DNA of 64,000 nt from Kangiella shandongensis (lineage in GTDB: Bacteria > Pseudomonadota > Gammaproteobacteria > Enterobacterales > Kangiellaceae), in assembly GCF_020005365.1 (NCBI RefSeq), contig NZ_JACNML010000004.1, forward strand, positions 244,342-308,341, read 5' to 3'. The position numbers were made by a program, and so were the translations under genes. Shown piece after piece: positions 38,011 through 46,031 of the stretch; the first letter of the stretch is position 1; each line of letters starts with the position of its first letter. The notes beneath the pieces were generated by a model. It was not told the origin of the DNA. It saw only the letters and a list, made by a program, of their open reading frames with translations, and did not search any database.

Positions 38011-38451
38011 CTAGTATTTTTTATGATCCAGTGGATAACCTCTGCCGCGGTAGAATTTATAACGTTCCCGCGCGAGTTCTTTATCTTTTTCCTGGTTGGG
38101 TACGATTTCAAAGCACTTGAGGAAGTAGCTGAAAAATGGTTGTACTTCACCACTGAGATTGATTAAGCAGTCATGCTGGTTTTCTGGAGGTTGTTGCTCG
38201 GAACTGGCAATACCAATTTGGACAGGCGGTGCTTTGTTCGGGCCTTCACCGACTAAATTGTGCGGTACAAACTGATCAAGCTCTTGCGTCCAGAGCCATT
38301 CGTCGACAGCGTGAGCTTGCTCTTCATCTTTGGCATGGATATAAACTTTGCGTCCCTGTTTGTATAAACTTTGAACGCACTTACCAATCAGGCGAAGATA
38401 CGCTTCTTCGCCTGATTGACTTTCTAACAAGTGAAAACCGACTTGCGTCAT
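38011..38451 (-). CDS. holC: DNA polymerase III chi subunit HolC
   Basis: A 146-residue protein. The start VGFHLLESQSGEEAYLRLIGKC, then the conserved VYIHAKDEEQAHAVDEWLWT, the segment FVPHNLVGEG and the late RERYKFYRGRGYPLDHKKY are typical of HolC. It bridges the clamp-loader complex to SSB via HolD. It starts 4 bases after pepA's stop, as in many gammaproteobacteria. Confidence 0.92.
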   Translation of the reverse strand: MTQVGFHLLESQSGEEAYLRLIGKCVQSLYKQGRKVYIHAKDEEQAHAVDEWLWTQELDQFVPHNLVGEGPNKAPPVQIGIASSEQQPPENQHDCLINLSGEVQPFFSYFLKCFEIVPNQEKDKELARERYKFYRGRGYPLDHKKY

Positions 38452-38455
38452 ATGA

Positions 38456-39946
38456 TTACTTCGCTCGGTTCAACATGATTTGTGATAACAGCGGTACTGG
38501 ACGACCTGTTGCTCCTTTTTCCGCGCCACTTTTCCATGCTGTACCGGCGATATCAATATGGGCCCAGCGATACTTCTTAGTAAACTTCGACAAGAAGCAA
38601 CCGGCGGTAATTGTGCCTGCTGGTTGACCGCCTAAGTTTGTAAAGTCGGCGACATTACTCTTAAGCTGCTGGTGGTATTCATCCCACAACGGTAAACGCC
38701 ATACGCGATCGGTTGCCATGTCACTGGCTGTCTCGATTTCGTTTGCCAGAGAGTTGTTGTTACTCATCACGCCTGACGCTTCGTGACCCAGAGCAACGAT
38801 AACGGCACCAGTCAGTGTCGCAATATCAATTACAATCTCAGGATCATACTTATCAATATAAGTTAGAGCGTCACACAAGACTAAACGTCCTTCGGCATCA
38901 GTGTTCAGAATTTCAATCGTTTGACCTGATAATGATGTTACGACATCACCCGGACGGCTGGCTTTACCACTTGGCATATTTTCTGCCGCGGCAACAACAC
39001 CGATAACATTAATGGACAGCCCCATTTCAGCTACTGACTTAATGGCACCAAAGACAGAAGCGGCACCGCCCATATCAAATTTCATTTCGTCCATTTTGGC
39101 GCCAGGTTTTAAGGAAATACCACCAGTGTCGAAAGTGATACCTTTACCCACGAAAACGATAGGTTTATCGCCTTTATCGCCGCCGTTGTATTCCATGCAG
39201 ATTAATTTACCAGGCTGATCAGAGCCTTGTGAAACCGAAACAAAAGCACCTGCACCCATTTCCTTAAGCTCGGCTTCATCAATAATATTGGTCGTGATCG
39301 ATGAGTAGTCCTGGCTCAGCTGCTCAGCTGTCTCTGCCAGAAACGTTGGGTTACAGATATTGCCTGGCAGGTTCGCCAGATCACGAGTTAGTGATTGACC
39401 CGCCGTAATGGCACAGGCATGTCTGATGGCACTTTCTGATTCCTGTAAGTCGGCGCGCGACTCAATGAACAGCGTCATTTTACGCAATGGACGACGGGTT
39501 TCTGATTTTTCACTCTTCAATTGTTCAAACAGATACAGGGTGTTGTTCGCTGCTTCGACAGCAAAACGAACTTTTGAATAGAGCTCCTGGCCCTTGACGT
39601 TCAGTAACGGCAGGGTGTTAATGGCGTCGGTAGCGCCTGTTTCGTTGAGTAGTTTGATGACTTTCCCGCAAATCTCTTTGTATTTAATTGCGTCGAATTC
39701 ACGCTCTTTACCGCAACCCACAAGCAATACGCGATCACAGCTGGTGCCCGGAATACTGTGAAGCAACAGAGTTTGTCCAAACTTACCTTCCATATCGCCG
39801 CGTTTCACGATAGCGTTGATGTAGCCTTCACTAATATCGTCGATCTGCTGTGCTGGAGCAGAGAGTTTACGAGATTCAAAAACACCTACGATTAAGCAAC
39901 CCGTTTTTTGTTTTTCTGGGTTACCACTCTTTACAAAGAATTCCAT
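38456..39946 (-). CDS. pepA: leucyl aminopeptidase PepA
   Basis: A 496-residue M17 aminopeptidase. The signature NTDAEGRLVL is present, together with the metal-binding KGITFDTGGISLKP, MKFDMGGAA, and the C-terminal WAHIDIAGTAW. In E. coli PepA also binds DNA (Xer recombination, carAB control), which may or may not apply here. It is divergent from lptF, with a 122-base region between them containing TATAAT-like boxes. holC follows 4 bases later. Confidence 0.97.
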   Translation of the reverse strand: MEFFVKSGNPEKQKTGCLIVGVFESRKLSAPAQQIDDISEGYINAIVKRGDMEGKFGQTLLLHSIPGTSCDRVLLVGCGKEREFDAIKYKEICGKVIKLLNETGATDAINTLPLLNVKGQELYSKVRFAVEAANNTLYLFEQLKSEKSETRRPLRKMTLFIESRADLQESESAIRHACAITAGQSLTRDLANLPGNICNPTFLAETAEQLSQDYSSITTNIIDEAELKEMGAGAFVSVSQGSDQPGKLICMEYNGGDKGDKPIVFVGKGITFDTGGISLKPGAKMDEMKFDMGGAASVFGAIKSVAEMGLSINVIGVVAAAENMPSGKASRPGDVVTSLSGQTIEILNTDAEGRLVLCDALTYIDKYDPEIVIDIATLTGAVIVALGHEASGVMSNNNSLANEIETASDMATDRVWRLPLWDEYHQQLKSNVADFTNLGGQPAGTITAGCFLSKFTKKYRWAHIDIAGTAWKSGAEKGATGRPVPLLSQIMLNRAK

Positions 39947-40068
39947 AGATCACCTGCAAATTGTTAATTTTCGTTTATAATGCCGATATTGGCATAAACC
40001 GTGCCCATAGTTTAACTGATATTGTCATAAATACCAGTTCTCAAGCGGGCTAACATACTGAGAAAACC

Positions 40069-41181
40069 TTGATTCTAAGTCGTTATTTAAATCGCGAAGT
40101 TTTTACCAGTACCCTGGCAATTCTTGGGGTTTTATTCGCTATTTTTATCAGTCAGCGCATTGTAAAGTATTTGGCACAGGCCGCGTCCGGTGATATTTCC
40201 GGTACCATGGTGTGGCAGATGGTCTTGTTATATTCGCCTGTTTTACTGGGGTTTTTATTGCCGCTGGCTTTCTTTCTCGGTTGTCTGCTTGCCTTTAGCC
40301 GGTTGTACGTTGATAGCGAAATGGCGGTGTTACGATCCGTTGGCGTCAGCGAGAAAAAACTAATCAGTTTACTGCTGCCCATTTCCGTAATTGTTGCTCT
40401 GAGTGGTGGCGCTGTATCCATGTGGTTAGCACCGATGGCTAACGAGACCACTTACCAAATTCGTGATGAGCATGCCAGCAAATTGGAATTGAGTATGTTG
40501 GAGCCTGGGCGTTTTCAGATCTTTCAGGAAGGCGAGGGCGTGGTTTATGCAGATTCCTCAGAAAGCTCCAGTCATTTAGGTAACTTTTTTCTGGCGGAAC
40601 TGCCAACCGATAACAGTCCTTTTACCCGGATCATTTCGGCTAAATCTGCTGAGCGCTATTATGATGAGGCCTTGGATAAAAACTTTTTACAGTTGAATGA
40701 TGGTTATGTGTATGAGCTGGATGGCAATAAGAACGTGCGTAAAATCACCGAGTTCGCACACTATTACGCGAGGCTGGAAGCCGAGCGCTCCATCGTCTCT
40801 CGCCGCAAAATTTCAGCGACACCGACCATGGAGTTATTAGCAACTGCCGATGGAGCCAGCTGGGCGGAATTCCATTGGCGACTTGCAGTGCCTTTGTCCG
40901 TACCTTTCTTGCTTCTACTGGCCGTTCCTTTAAGTCGGGTTCGACCGAGAGAGGGTAAGTTTGCCAAGATGTTACCAGCACTGATGGTGTACATCGGTTA
41001 TATCGTGTTGATCGTTGTCTTTAGAAAGTGGGTTGAGGCGGAAAAAATTCCTGGTTGGTTAGGCTTTACGCCGATTTACTTGGTGATGGCACTGTTTGGT
41101 TTCCGCTTACTGCATGCTCACGGCCGCGCTAATACTAAGAAAAATGGGAAAGAAAAGAAATCCCAGAGGCAATCATCATGA
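40069..41181 (+). CDS. lptF: lipopolysaccharide export permease LptF
   Basis: A 370-residue inner-membrane protein with six transmembrane helices (three near 10-120, three near 265-350) flanking a periplasmic beta-jellyroll. The start RYLNREVFTSTLAILGVLFA and the segment VAPLSRVRPREG-like (PLSRVRPREGKFAKMLPALM) are typical. It is half of the LptB2FG extractor. The start is probably the TTG at 40069; no upstream ATG fits. Its last codons overlap the lptG ATG by four bases. pepA is divergent, as in E. coli. Confidence 0.95.
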   Translation: MILSRYLNREVFTSTLAILGVLFAIFISQRIVKYLAQAASGDISGTMVWQMVLLYSPVLLGFLLPLAFFLGCLLAFSRLYVDSEMAVLRSVGVSEKKLISLLLPISVIVALSGGAVSMWLAPMANETTYQIRDEHASKLELSMLEPGRFQIFQEGEGVVYADSSESSSHLGNFFLAELPTDNSPFTRIISAKSAERYYDEALDKNFLQLNDGYVYELDGNKNVRKITEFAHYYARLEAERSIVSRRKISATPTMELLATADGASWAEFHWRLAVPLSVPFLLLLAVPLSRVRPREGKFAKMLPALMVYIGYIVLIVVFRKWVEAEKIPGWLGFTPIYLVMALFGFRLLHAHGRANTKKNGKEKKSQRQSS

Positions 41182-42284
41182 ATATTTTGCGTTTTTATAT
41201 TGGCAAAACCATCTTAGCAACGTCGATTATTACCTTGGTGACGTTAGCTATTATTCGCGTCTTGTTCGCGCTCATTGATGAAAGTGGTGATTTTGACAAG
41301 GGTAGCTATGCCTTCATGGATGGTTTGTCCTATGCGCTACTACTGTCTCCCCAATATATTTATGAGTTTTTCCCGATGGCTATCCTTATCGGTAGTATTG
41401 CCGGCTTGGGGATACTGGCTTCACACAGTGAACTCACCGTGATGCGAGCAGCGGGGAAAACCACCTGGCAAATTATTGGCGCCGCTTTAAGTTATGGTTT
41501 ATTGCTGATCGCTTTTTCGGTATTCCTCGGGGAGTATGTTGCCCCAAAAACGACCCTGATGGCAGAAAACATACGGAATCGCGCGCTCTATGGTGAACAG
41601 TTTGTAGACAGTAATCAGGGACTGTGGTTAAAAGACGGGGCACATATGGTCCATGTGGGCGAGGTCATGGGTTCGTCGCAGCTGAGCGATGTGACGGTTT
41701 ATGAATTCAATCGTGCTAATGAGCTTACGCGCTTGATCCATGCTGACACGGCTCGCCTGAATGATGCGGTGTGGACTTTGCAAAATGGTGACGTGACCCA
41801 GCTAGGCGTTGAAGTAGAAACTAATTCAGACGAGGAAAGCAGGTTAGGGACGAATGTCGTGAGCCGGATACCGTTCAGTAATCAGCAATGGGAAACCTCA
41901 ATCAATCTGGACAACCTGTCTGCGCTGCGTGTTGAGCCGGAAAACATGAATATTGTGAATCTCTATCAGTATCGACAGTATTTAGCAGGCAATGGCTTGG
42001 ATACGAAGAGTTATGATCTGGCTTTCTGGCAAAAGGTTTTTCAGCCAATCAGTACAGCCGTTATGATTATTCTGGCCGCCTCCTTTATCTTTGGCCCGAT
42101 GCGCAGTGTCTCCATGGGAGCTCGAGTTCTGGTTGGGGTGCTAACTGGAATGGTGTACTTCTTTGCGGTGCGCTCGTTTGGTCCTGTCAGCCTGGTTGCT
42201 GGCGTGCCGGCTTTTCTGGGAGCCATGATGCCGCCACTGATTTTTGCAGTTGCGGCATGGTATTTGCTTAAAAAAGCGGGTTAG
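41178..42284 (+). CDS. lptG: lipopolysaccharide export permease LptG
   Basis: A 368-residue partner of LptF with the same six-helix layout (about 12-120 and 275-365) and a periplasmic jellyroll domain between. Seen: FYIGKTILATSIITLVTLAI, HSELTVMRAAGKTTWQI and SMGARVLVGVLTGMVYFF. ATGA overlap with lptF implies coupled translation. The end overlaps the convergent RDD gene by four bases, so both genes share the terminal bases. Confidence 0.95.
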   Translation: MNILRFYIGKTILATSIITLVTLAIIRVLFALIDESGDFDKGSYAFMDGLSYALLLSPQYIYEFFPMAILIGSIAGLGILASHSELTVMRAAGKTTWQIIGAALSYGLLLIAFSVFLGEYVAPKTTLMAENIRNRALYGEQFVDSNQGLWLKDGAHMVHVGEVMGSSQLSDVTVYEFNRANELTRLIHADTARLNDAVWTLQNGDVTQLGVEVETNSDEESRLGTNVVSRIPFSNQQWETSINLDNLSALRVEPENMNIVNLYQYRQYLAGNGLDTKSYDLAFWQKVFQPISTAVMIILAASFIFGPMRSVSMGARVLVGVLTGMVYFFAVRSFGPVSLVAGVPAFLGAMMPPLIFAVAAWYLLKKAG

Positions 42285-42763
42285 CCTTTCTTGTTTTTGT
42301 CTTTATCAGGTAGTGCGACCACTCGAGTATTCGTCAACATGTCATGCCAACCCAGGTTCTTTTTGTTAAAGGGGCTGAACAGCATACCGATTCCTAACAC
42401 CGATAAAAGAGTTCTCGGTAGTGCCTGCTTAAAGGTCACCGGTCGTCCGTCATTCTGCACCAACATGATTTTCCAGGCACTCATACCAACCGTTTGTCCA
42501 AAGCGTACGTGGGTGCCAACAAAATAGAACAGCAGCAATAAAACTGGCAAAGCTGAGTATATCTGGTGAGCTAAGCTGCCTTCCCAACCACCTTGTGCAT
42601 GCATATCCTCGACACCATAAAACCAGCGGATCAGTGGAAAGGTGAAGAGGCCCCATAGAAACCATATCGCAACGCTGATCAACATGTCATAAAGCCATGC
42701 GCCGAGTTTTTTGGTTAGCGGCGCGGGAGTCGTAATCAGAGAAGGTTGAGCTTCGGTACTCAT
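42281..42763 (-). CDS. RDD-family membrane protein
   Basis: A 160-residue inner-membrane protein of the RDD family. It has three or four hydrophobic segments (about 28-48, 66-80, 90-100 and 120-140), and the family's Arg and Asp residues can be seen in KKLGAWLYDMLI and GQTVGMSAWKIMLVQNDG. Function in the family is unsettled; ion or small-molecule transport has been proposed. It is convergent with lptG and divergent from the DUF885 peptidase gene. Confidence 0.82.
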   Translation of the reverse strand: MSTEAQPSLITTPAPLTKKLGAWLYDMLISVAIWFLWGLFTFPLIRWFYGVEDMHAQGGWEGSLAHQIYSALPVLLLLFYFVGTHVRFGQTVGMSAWKIMLVQNDGRPVTFKQALPRTLLSVLGIGMLFSPFNKKNLGWHDMLTNTRVVALPDKDKNKKG

Positions 42764-42931
42764 AGTCGTATTCAGTTGTCTGTAATGGACGCTAGTCTAG
42801 CAAAACCTTATGAAGTCCACCACTTGAAACATCCGCTTACGATATAGGAGCGGAGCTTTTTCTACCTTGAGCTTTTAACCCTACCTAAATATTGCTATAA
42901 ATGACGAATTGTGAGTTAAGGTAGGTTTCCT

Positions 42932-44713
42932 ATGAAATTAATAAAAGAAATAATTGTTTGTGGTGCACTATTGGCTGGTAGCTTTAATGCCAGCGCCGGT
43001 GAAGATTACAGTCAGTGGTTAGGTGAGTTCTTCGAGGACGTCCAAGAATATAAGCAATCACAAAACCCAGTATGGGCGGCGCGTGAAGGCGACGAGTCAG
43101 CTAAAGGCAAGCTCCGGGATGTGAGCCCTGAAGCATATCAGCAGCGTAAAAAACAATACTTAGCTTTTATTAAAGAGCTGAAGGCGATCCATCGTGATGA
43201 TCTTTCTGCTGATGAACAAATCAGCTATGACATGATGATGACTCAGCTGAAGCAGTCCGTGGCAGAAATAGATTTTAAAACGTATGAAATGCCGTTAACA
43301 TCTGAATATGGCTTCCATGCTCAGACCACTAACCTTGCCAATTCTTTCCGCTTCCGAACGGTTCAGGATTATAAGGATTACATTGCTCTTTTAGGTGCTA
43401 TCCCGACATTTTTTGAGCAGAATATTGCTAACATGCGAGCGGGAATGGAGCGCGGCTTTACAGTGCCAAGAGCGGTGCTGGATGGTTACACTGATGGTAT
43501 AAAGGTTTATATTAAGGATAACGCCGAGGAGACCGTATGGTATCGCCCATTGAGCTCGATGCCGAAAACGATAAATAGTAACGAGCAAGCGGCTTTGCGA
43601 AAAGAAGCTGCTCAAGTGATCAATTCAAAAGTCGTTTCTCAGTACCAAGCTTATCTGGAATTCTTCGAAAACGAATACCTACCTGCGGCTAAGAAAACCA
43701 TAGCCGCAACGGATTACCCAGATGGTGAAGCTTTCTATCAAAATCAGATTAAGCTCTATACCACTTTGGATTTAACACCTGATGAGATTCATGAAATCGG
43801 TTTAAAAGAAGTAGCTCGAATTCGCAAGGAGATGGAAGAGGTTATTGAAACGACAGGGTTTGAAGGTAGCTTCGAAGAGTTTTTACACTTCCTTCGTACC
43901 GATGAACAGTTTTATGCCGAAACGCCCGAAGAGCTGCTGAAAGAAGCGGCTTATATGGCCAAGAAAATGGATCATCAGTTGCCAAAGTTTTTTGGTAAGT
44001 TGCCTCGCCAACCCTATGGTGTAGTACCTGTACCTGAAGAAATTGCGCCAAAGTATACCACTGGGCGTTATTCCGGCGCTCCTATTGATAGTGCCAGAGC
44101 CGGGGAGTATTGGGTCAATACCTATGCGCTGGATAAACGCCCTTTATACAATCTGGAAGCGTTAACGCTGCATGAGGCGGTTCCTGGCCATCACTTGCAA
44201 ACAGCATTGGCCCAGGAGCTCACCGATTTACCTGAATTCCGTCAGAATACTTATATTTCGGCGTTTGGCGAAGGTTGGGGATTGTACAGCGAAAAACTGG
44301 GTTTAGAAGCGGGTTTTTATGAAGACCCTTATAGTAACTTTGGTCGTCTGACGTACGAGATGTGGCGCGCCATGCGTTTGGTAGTCGACACCGGTATGCA
44401 TGCCAAAGGTTGGAGTCGCGAGAAAGCGATTAAAATGATGGAAAATAATACCGCCTTATCGACATTGAACGTAAGAACTGAGATTGATCGCTATATCAGT
44501 TGGCCTGCGCAGGCTCTGTCCTACAAGCTGGGCGAGTTAAAGATTTGGGAGTTACGCCGAAAAGCTGAAAAGGAGCTTGGTGAAGATTTTGATATTCGTA
44601 AGTTCCATGATGCGGTATTGGCTAATGGCTCAGTACCTTTAAAGGTTTTGGAAGAGCAAATTCATTTATTTATAAAGCAGGAAAAGGCCGCTGCAAAAAA
44701 GAAAAGCGCCTAA
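42932..44713 (+). CDS. DUF885-family secreted zinc peptidase-like protein
   Basis: A 593-residue protein with a signal peptide (about 1-22, ending NASA). The zinc motif HEAVPGHHLQ is clear (HExxxxHH-type typical of DUF885), preceded by ALTLHEA and followed by FGEGWGLYSEKLGLEAGFYED, which carries the third ligand Glu. Related proteins are annotated as dipeptidyl carboxypeptidase-like or unknown metallopeptidases; substrates are not established. It should be exported to the periplasm. A terminator follows, so it is monocistronic. Confidence 0.88.
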   Translation: MKLIKEIIVCGALLAGSFNASAGEDYSQWLGEFFEDVQEYKQSQNPVWAAREGDESAKGKLRDVSPEAYQQRKKQYLAFIKELKAIHRDDLSADEQISYDMMMTQLKQSVAEIDFKTYEMPLTSEYGFHAQTTNLANSFRFRTVQDYKDYIALLGAIPTFFEQNIANMRAGMERGFTVPRAVLDGYTDGIKVYIKDNAEETVWYRPLSSMPKTINSNEQAALRKEAAQVINSKVVSQYQAYLEFFENEYLPAAKKTIAATDYPDGEAFYQNQIKLYTTLDLTPDEIHEIGLKEVARIRKEMEEVIETTGFEGSFEEFLHFLRTDEQFYAETPEELLKEAAYMAKKMDHQLPKFFGKLPRQPYGVVPVPEEIAPKYTTGRYSGAPIDSARAGEYWVNTYALDKRPLYNLEALTLHEAVPGHHLQTALAQELTDLPEFRQNTYISAFGEGWGLYSEKLGLEAGFYEDPYSNFGRLTYEMWRAMRLVVDTGMHAKGWSREKAIKMMENNTALSTLNVRTEIDRYISWPAQALSYKLGELKIWELRRKAEKELGEDFDIRKFHDAVLANGSVPLKVLEEQIHLFIKQEKAAAKKKSA

Positions 44714-44738
44714 AATTAAAGAGTTACCTAAAGCAACG

Positions 44739-44765
44739 AGCCCAGCCAGAGTGCTGGGCTTTTTT
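44739..44765 (+). terminator. rho-independent terminator after the DUF885 gene
   Basis: Stem AGCCCAGC / GCTGGGCT with a 6-base loop and a T-run (TTTTTAT). Confidence 0.9.
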
Positions 44766-44813
44766 ATAGATTAACAAAACACTTGCATGAAACCAAAAAT
44801 CACCTTAGAGTAA

Positions 44814-44856
44814 CCTATAGGTGTCATTAAGGGTGGTTTAGTTGTCGCAATGACAC
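44814..44856 (+). promoter_or_regulatory. candidate operator of the membrane protein/XRE pair
   Basis: GTGTCATT (44821-44828) and AATGACAC (44849-44856) form a perfect 8-bp inverted repeat around a 20-base centre. An adjacent palindrome CCTATAGG (44814-44821) overlaps its first base. The position, about 40-70 bases before the start codon of the next gene, suits binding by the XRE regulator encoded in the same operon (autoregulation inferred). Confidence 0.4.
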
Positions 44857-44893
44857 TCTCTTTTTATTGTTTAAAAATTAACGGAGTAAAGGT

Positions 44894-45364
44894 ATGAATC
44901 AAAAGAATTGTGCAGAGACAGTGGATAGAATGCAGAAGGGAGTTGCATTGGGCATGCTAATTTGTGGCTTGACGTATTTAGCAATCCTGGCTGAGGATCT
45001 AACACCAAAAGGAACACTCAATGAAGTGCTCGACCTGATTATAATGGTCGGCGTCGTTATCACTATGTCAGTTACTCTATATGCTATTTGGCCTGCTTTA
45101 AAACAGAAGCTTTCAGGGAAGTTAATCGCAAACTCAGAACCTGAGGGGTTTGTTTCAGGAGCAATGCTGAGTAGCTTTAAAAATGGCTGGATAGCCATAA
45201 CGTTCAGCATTTCGATATTGTTAGGTTTGTCCTCACAACTCGAGCTGTTGGATTTAGATATCCGATTTTATTTTACCTCGCTATTTGCTATAGCGGTGCT
45301 TTCAGTCAGTATTAGTTTCTTTTGTTTAACGCGTGATGATGGTCTCGAAGAGCTTGAGGAGTAG
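44894..45364 (+). CDS. small four-helix membrane protein, DUF2975-like, paired with XRE regulator
   Basis: A 156-residue protein with four hydrophobic segments (about 15-32, 43-65, 95-113 and 120-140), so a polytopic inner-membrane protein. It lies 2 bases upstream of a small helix-turn-helix gene; such a pairing (four-helix membrane protein plus YozG-type XRE) is common, with DUF2975 and related families. The family assignment is uncertain. What it senses or does is unknown. A clear GGAGTAAAGG ribosome site precedes the ATG. Confidence 0.6.
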   Translation: MNQKNCAETVDRMQKGVALGMLICGLTYLAILAEDLTPKGTLNEVLDLIIMVGVVITMSVTLYAIWPALKQKLSGKLIANSEPEGFVSGAMLSSFKNGWIAITFSISILLGLSSQLELLDLDIRFYFTSLFAIAVLSVSISFFCLTRDDGLEELEE

Positions 45365-45366
45365 TT

Positions 45367-45591
45367 ATGCACCCCAAACTTGATAATCGGATCCGAGTAT
45401 TTCGAGCCGAACACCGTATGAGCCAGAGCGATCTAGCCGAGGCAATAGGGGTGTCACGTAAAACGATTAGCACAATCGAGGTAGGTAAATTTGTACCATC
45501 CACCATTATCGCTCTAAAAATTGCTGATTACTTTAATGTTCCTGTAGAAGAAGTATTTAGCCTGATAAAAGACGAGGAAGAAACCGCCTAA
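45367..45591 (+). CDS. XRE-family helix-turn-helix regulator (YozG-like)
   Basis: A 74-residue protein that is almost only a lambda-repressor-type DNA-binding domain: NRIRVFRAEHRMSQSDLAEA, then IGVSRKTISTIEVGKFVPST and ALKIADYFNVPVEEVF. There is no effector domain. It is co-transcribed with the membrane protein gene just upstream (2-base gap) and probably binds the inverted repeat before it. Confidence 0.88.
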   Translation: MHPKLDNRIRVFRAEHRMSQSDLAEAIGVSRKTISTIEVGKFVPSTIIALKIADYFNVPVEEVFSLIKDEEETA

Positions 45592-45608
45592 AAAGCCACG
45601 GGAGAGTA

Positions 45609-45636
45609 TTGCAAAAACAGCTTATTGGTTTATAAT
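45609..45636 (+). promoter_or_regulatory. candidate promoter of the tRNA-Leu transcript
   Basis: TTGCAA (45609-45614), a 16-base spacer and a perfect TATAAT (45631-45636). A start near 45643 would put a hairpin GCACTTTC / GAAAGTGC (45642-45675) at the very 5' end of the transcript, ahead of the tRNA-like copy and the real tRNA. Confidence 0.6.
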
Positions 45637-45678
45637 GCCTCGCACTTTCGGCTACAACTAAGTTGCTGAAAGTGCTAA

Positions 45679-45703
45679 TGCCGGAGTGGTGAAATTGGTA
45701 GAC
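45679..45703 (+). pseudogene. 25-bp copy of the 5' end of tRNA-Leu (tRNA fragment)
   Basis: The 25 bases here equal those at 45907-45931, which form the acceptor 5' strand and D-arm of the tRNA-Leu(CAA) gene. After base 45703 the similarity stops, and no anticodon arm, variable arm or acceptor 3' strand can be formed. It is therefore a fragment, not a second tRNA. Confidence 0.85.
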
Positions 45704-45895
45704 GATGTACAGGATGTACGAGTGCCGCGGAGGACAGGAGTCCGAGAGAGGCCGACCTACAGGCAGACTATATTCCAGATATAGCTTTTGCATTCCTCAC
45801 AGCCATGTGAGTCAGATGTAGGGAGTGCCGCGGAGCGGTGCACGTCGGGTAACGCGTAGCGTTACAGTAGCTAGCAACCCATGTTGCTGGTTAAA
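45704..45895 (+). repeat. chain of six short hairpins between tRNA fragment and tRNA-Leu
   Basis: Consecutive inverted repeats: GTAC-AGGAT-GTAC (45707-45719), GGAC-AGGA-GTCC (45732-45743), CTATAT / ATATAG near 45768-45784, CTCACA-GCCA-TGTGAG near 45796-45811, GTAACGC-GTA-GCGTTAC near 45850-45866, and AGCAAC-CCAT-GTTGCT near 45873-45888. GAGTGCCGCGGAG occurs twice (near 45720 and 45825). The first two hairpins have AGGA loops like the family 2 elements elsewhere in the window. No open frame of interest is present. Confidence 0.65.
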
Positions 45896-45907
45896 ATAAG
45901 TTATATT

Positions 45908-45994
45908 GCCGGAGTGGTGAAATTGGTAGACACGTCGGATTCAAAATCCGATTCCTTCACGGGAGTGGCGGTTCGAGTCCGCCCTCCGGTACCA
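45908..45994 (+). tRNA. tRNA-Leu (anticodon CAA)
   Basis: An 87-base class II tRNA including an encoded CCA. The acceptor is GCCGGAG / CTCCGGT, the D-arm GTGGTGAAATTGGTAGAC, and the anticodon stem TCGGA / TCCGA with loop TTCAAAA (anticodon CAA, reading UUG). A long variable arm follows, then the T-arm GGCGG-TTCGAGT-CCGCC. It closely resembles E. coli tRNA-Leu(CAA). Confidence 0.95.
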
Positions 45995-45999
45995 AATTT

Positions 46000-46027
46000 A
46001 AGGCCTTGATTTATCAAGGCCTTTTTT
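46000..46027 (+). terminator. terminator of the tRNA-Leu transcript
   Basis: Stem AAGGCCTTGAT / ATCAAGGCCTT with a 2-base centre, then six T in all. It also lies just beyond the stop of the minus-strand histidine kinase gene (46032) and could act in both directions. Confidence 0.85.
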
Positions 46028-46031
46028 GATC

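Noticed and set aside
45679..45765. Second functional tRNA-Leu gene
   Set aside because: Only the first 25 bases match; no anticodon arm, T-arm or acceptor 3' strand can be formed downstream.
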